The notes beneath the pieces are model-generated. The model was not told where the DNA came from and made no database searches. It saw only the letters and a list, made by a program, of their open reading frames with translations. Shown here piece after piece: positions 59,801-64,000 of a stretch of 64,000 nucleotides of DNA. The position numbers and the translations under genes are program-made. This DNA is from Laguncularia racemosa (Eukaryota > Streptophyta > Magnoliopsida > Myrtales > Combretaceae). Where the stretch lies: NCBI GenBank assembly GCA_037954665.1, contig JBBMOL010000057.1, forward strand, positions 496,001-560,000, read 5' to 3'. Positions within the stretch are counted from its first letter, which is position 1. Every line of letters begins with the position of its first letter.

Positions 59801-60919
59801 TTAAAACAAGCCTCCCGTCAATGGTATTTAAAATTTCATGATGTCATCTCTTCATTTGGTTTCGTTGAGAATATCATGGATCAATGTATATACCAAAAGG
59901 TTAGTGGGAGTAAGATTTGTTTTCTTATCCTATATGTGGATGATATCCTACTTGCATCAAATGATAAGGATATGTTACATGGGGTGAAACAATTTCTTTC
60001 TAAAAATTTTGATATGAAGGATATGGGTGATGCATCTCATGTCATTGGGATTAAGATTCATCGAGATAGACATAGAGGAATCTTAGGTCTATCTCAAGAA
60101 ACATATATTAACAAAATTTTAGAAAGATTTCGGATGAAAAATTGTTCACCTAGCGTTGCTCCTATCGTGAAGGGTGATAAGCTCCATTTGGACCAATGCC
60201 CTAAAAATGAGTTTGAAAGAGAGCAAATGAAAAACATTCCTTATGCTTCAGTTGTTGGAAGCTTAATGTATGCTCAGGTCTGTACTAGACTTGACATTGC
60301 ATTTGCTGTTGGAATGTTAGGAAGATATCAGTCAAATCCGGGACTTGACCACTGGAAAGTTGCAAAGAAAGTCTTGAGATATCTTCAAGGGACAAAAGAT
60401 TACATGCTTATGTACAAACGGTCAGATGATTTAGAAGTAATTGGCTACTCTGATTCAGACTTCGCCGGATGCGTTGATTCTCGAAAATCAACATCAGGTT
60501 ACATTTTCATGTTAGCCGGTGGAGCCATTTCATGGAGAAGTGCCAAGCAGACTTTAACTGCTACTTCTACTATGGAAGCTGAGTTCGTTTCATGTTTTGA
60601 GGCTACCTCACAAGGTGTATGGTTGAAGAGTTTCATCGAAGGGCTTAGACTTGTGGATTCTATATCTAAGCCGCTGAGGATGTATTGTGACAATTCAGCT
60701 GCAGTCTTTATGGCTAAAAATAATAAGAGTGGAAGTCGAAGCAAACATATCGACATAAAGTATTTGGCCATAAGGGAACGTGTTAAAGATAACAAAGTGG
60801 TCATTCAGTATATTAACACAGAGCTGATGTTAGCCGATCCTTTGACTAAAGGCATGCCACCACAAAGATTTAAGGATCATGTTGTCAATATGGGACTTGG
60901 TTCCATTATGTGTTAGTGA
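56882..60919 (+). CDS. Copia gag-pol polyprotein, intact (1,344 aa)
   Basis: One uninterrupted frame encodes all functions. Gag fills about residues 10-220, and the CCHC knuckle CFFCKKKGHIKKDC is 241-254. Protease has D288-S-G. Integrase has H428, H433, C459 and C462, then D488, D549 and E594; an insertion after D549 (RYTEDGQASG) lengthens the usual spacing. Reverse transcriptase has QMDVKTAFLNG around D933 and YVDD at 1018-1021. RNase H starts near YSDSDFAGC (D1191) and continues through DNSAA and KHID. All key residues are present. The ending ADPLTKGMPPQRFKDH is typical of Tnt1-like copia elements. The first ATG follows a stop at 56,870-56,872; the ATG at residue 7 (MQPLTD) may be the true start, because the text before it resembles a splice acceptor. 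No lesion is seen, so the protein could be active. Confidence 0.96.
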
Positions 60920-61184
60920 AACTCTATAGAGTAGATATTTCTCATATTTGTTGTGCACATTTTGTTTATTTGGAGAAATATCAATAAAGTTTGGACCTAG
61001 AATAAACGTTAGGTTTATTCATTAAGCTGTTGGGAAAGAGGTTTGAAAACTTGATACATTGTAATACATGGAAGATACTACTCGAGTAATAAAGGGAAAA
61101 TATCGCCATGATTCGTGTATTGTGTTTTCTTAAAGTCTAAGGATTTGTGGTATTAAAGTAAAATATACGGACCAAGTGGGAGAA

Positions 61185-61556
61185 TGTTGGAATGATGGAA
61201 GTATGGTCCTATTTTTTAGGAACCACAAACCACAACTTCCACTAACTACAATTTCCCATGTTCCCACTATCCACTTAATCCTAATCAATCACATTACCCA
61301 CTAACCCATTAGCATGATTTTAGGAAACTTTGATGGAAAGTTTCTCTATAAATAGCTATTGGATTCAAGGTCCCATAGCACGAAAATTCTATTAAAAACA
61401 CATTACCATCTTGTGAGAAATTTTTGAGTGCTCTGAAGATCTTGAAGGTTCCGGGACTTAATGTTTTGTTCCTCTCCGGATTAAGCAATGGCAAGAGGTT
61501 AGTGATTTTCCTAATTCCGCTGCATTTTATGTGTTTGTATTTAGTTACGGCTTTCA
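61185..61556 (+). repeat. 3' LTR
   Basis: Same length as the 5' LTR, with seven substitutions and no indels by eye. It is preceded directly by the polypurine tract and followed by the TATAT target duplication. Confidence 0.95.
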
Positions 61557-61561
61557 TATAT

Positions 61562-64000
61562 GCGTTACAACTGTTACGGCGTGCTGTACGAGGACCCATA
61601 GAATATTTTCATCAATTTAATATATTGGAACTTCGAAAGGATGTGACATGTGTTGATTTCTCAATTTGGACGTACATTACCGCAAGTTAGAAAATGATAA
61701 GATATCGTCATCAAACTTAGAAGAACAAACCTATAATACATTAAAACACGTGGTGGTTTCGTCATTTTGTTTGACGTGACAACTCAAACGGACCATTTTT
61801 AAATCGAAGGGTGTGCATGCAAAACCAGCATCACCAACCATGGAAAAATATTACTTAAACTCGTCAGAGAATCTTCCACGTATATTAACACAATATGTCG
61901 TACATGTCTTTGTCGAATTTGTTGTTAAATCGAAATATTAACAAACAAAAAAAAAATATCACAATTAAATCGATATAATCGATAAGAATCAGTTGCTTTC
62001 CATCCAATTAGCTTACTTGACATGAGAAAATCCAGTTTCTACCTCCGCAGGGTTCTTTGTCCTCCCGCGAGCAATTCTATAATCCCGCCATTTTGAGTAA
62101 CATTATGGTATTATTATTATCAATAACTTATTTTATTGTTATAAAATTATCGATAATTTTTATATTAATAAATCACATCCTAATAATAATAAAAATAAAG
62201 CGTATTAATAATAAAACAAATTATTAATAGTAATAACATCATATTATCACTTTTGAGTAACTGACACTATAGAATTCTCCCACCCTTTACATAATTTATG
62301 GTACTTGTAATGTTATTCACATGTATAGCTTCAAATGAATATGTTAATTCTTTGGTAAAGTTATCCCACGAACCTATGGTTTGATACTTTCAATAAAAGT
62401 AAGCCCTTCTTATAGAATTATTAAAAAAAAGAAAAATCTTAAGAAATTTCCAATCACTGTTTATCAATTATCCTATGGAAACAAAATATTTATGTTCAGT
62501 TCGCACAATCCATTCTAATGGATCATGAACCAAAAATTAGGGAATACAGTTTGCTGCTTTTGGAGTGTTATTTCTTAAATGTATTTCCCCATTAACACAT
62601 TATGAAATATGAAAAATAGAAGAAATATGAATAGAATTGACATTATCTTGATTCTTTGATGAAGTACCAAATCATCTTTATTGGAAAATGAACATATACT
62701 TGGAATGTTGTAGATTGTATGTGCTTATCAAACTTTTTTTTCTACGTACTCTAACCATGATTTACCTCGAATAAAAGCAAAATGAGAGCACTAAATATTA
62801 GACCAACATAATATATCCTCAATTTCTACTTTTTCTTATTTCTATGAAAGCTTAAGGCTGGAATATGATGTTTTTACATATGCTTTTTCAAGGTCTGATT
62901 AATAGAAATATAACAAAAATAATAGAAATATGAAGCCTGTTCAAGTTGACTAAACTCTAGAAATGCGAGAAAGCAAATTTAGAGATTGATTTCTAAAGTA
63001 AAAGGTTATATCCTCTTCGATTGTATAATTTCTACTATTTATACTTTTTATAGAAGTGTTGCTTACATACATGGATTTTGTTACAAAATTAGTATCTAAA
63101 TATACTTTTTCCCATTATTAAAAGGTACAATCTTATTAAAAAGTTGGATCGTTTATAAGTACTGATAACATGGTATAGTTATTTCATTAGTTCATCTTGT
63201 TGTATACTAGCTAGTGAACTGCAGCTATAACTGAAAACATAATTGAAAGGGTAATTTTAAAATTATCCAAGTCGATACTCATGTAGGTAACCACTATGAT
63301 GTTGTTTTATTTATTTATTTTTTACACTTCATTCTACTAAATATCCTTATTTGCATGGCAAAAAGGTTTAAAAAGAGGCTTGGTGCTGTAAAATACTGAT
63401 AGAGCTAAAACCGCTCGCCTGCATTCTCCACTCTTTTAGATCTGTGCAAATCGTACTGTGAATTGCTTTGTTCCAATTCCAATTTTTATGTCTTTCCAGC
63501 CCTCAATATGGAACTTCTAGGAAGTCAAAATAATATTTTGGACTTTTTGACAATGCCACACCAACGTAGAAGAAAATCAAACTAGGAAGGCTAGAATGGG
63601 AAAGGCAGATGTAAAGTCAACTTAAGTACGTTTCGGATTTTCACTTAATTTTGCAAATATTTATGCTTAAACTCATGCATGCTTTTCTTTCATTTATCAA
63701 ATACATGTGGTGATATAAACCAGTTAGGCTGTTCATGGAGTCACCCTTTTACATTTTATCAATGTTGTAGATATATTTTGAAGCTGATAAAATTCTCCCA
63801 TTACAAGGGAGCATTATTAATAGCCTTTCCCAGAAAGGGCAAAAAAAAAAAAAACCTAATTGGCTTGAGTTAATTAATATATTTATTTGGCACATACAAC
63901 GTAAGTGTGACTTTCACCAATAATCCGTATAAGGTTAGTTTTTAAACATCCCATATAAAAACTCGAAGTAGGTAACATCCTTTAGAAATCAACAAACGTA
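61562..64000. other. Intergenic, no gene recognised
   Basis: The 130 bases right of the copia element (to about 61,690) are GC-richer and open in one frame, but I recognise no family. The remainder is AT-rich with short repeats, including TTTTGAGTAAC at about 62,092 and 62,252, and shows no domain. Confidence 0.45.

Larger units (their letters stand above)
55188..61556 (+). mobile_element. Young, complete Ty1/copia LTR retrotransposon
   Basis: The element has 372-base LTRs (55,188-55,559 and 61,185-61,556) that start TGTTGG and end TTTCA. The target duplication is a perfect TATAT (55,183-55,187 and 61,557-61,561). The primer site TGGTATCAGAGCCG begins at 55,562, two bases after the LTR. A 1.3-kb leader and one intact polyprotein frame follow, then a polypurine tract AAGTGGGAGAA at 61,174-61,184. 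I count 7 LTR mismatches in 372, about 1.9%. With the commonly used grass rate of 1.3e-8 per site per year this is about 0.7 million years, an inference that depends on that rate. All cis and coding parts needed for autonomy appear present. Confidence 0.97.

Noticed and set aside
57520..60804. Minus-strand frames within the copia polyprotein
   Set aside because: Antisense shadows of the intact 1,344-codon frame.
1..64000. tRNA or rRNA genes and organelle DNA insertions
   Set aside because: No tRNA-like A and B box pair with a foldable cloverleaf and no rRNA or plastid-gene text was seen; a covariance-model scan would settle it.

Overview
The window looks like nuclear DNA from a dicotyledonous plant. 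It is very AT-rich, genes are sparse, and much of it is layered transposon debris (hAT, Mutator-like, Ty1/copia and Ty3/gypsy). The host genes have plant-only architectures, namely a dirigent protein and a WRKY19-like/loricrin-like HGGG-repeat protein. I cannot name the species. A cucurbit is a guess from general resemblance only.

Layout. 1-5,060 holds the 5' part of a minus-strand gene for a Cys/His/Gly-repeat nuclear protein; it runs off the left edge and has a long, probably intron-containing 5' leader. 5,060-27,250 is a gene desert with small palindromes, dispersed repeats, a possible solo gypsy LTR and possible inverted-end elements. 27,262-31,005 is a hAT element that contains a second hAT element; both have 8-bp target duplications, and the inner one keeps a broken BED-finger transposase. 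31,116-31,463 is an unrecognised open frame. 32,606-33,110 is a dirigent pseudogene. 34,640-41,820 is a decayed Mutator-like element: promoter and spliced 5' exon, MULE transposase remnant, then a plant mobile domain (PMD) gene remnant, bounded by AT-rich repeats. 42,946-43,509 is an intact dirigent gene. 45,320-45,810 is a GC-richer, coding-like island of unknown origin. 47,091-54,300 is an old minus-strand Ty1/copia element invaded by a gypsy fragment in the unusual order pol end - LTR - PBS - gag. 55,188-61,556 is a young, structurally complete Ty1/copia element with one intact 1,344-codon polyprotein frame, LTRs differing at 7 of 372 positions and a perfect 5-bp target duplication. 61,562-64,000 has no recognisable gene.

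How it fits together. Only two host genes look functional: the HGGG-repeat protein, probably nuclear, and the secreted dirigent protein, expected to act in the apoplast. The dirigent gene has a dead relative about 10 kb away on the same strand, which suggests an old local or dispersed duplication with transposons later filling the gap. All other coding material belongs to mobile elements of clearly different ages: the copia at 55 kb is young, and the copia at 47-54 kb has about 9% LTR divergence by eye. The Mutator-like/PMD unit is heavily mutated. I saw no tRNA, rRNA or CRISPR.
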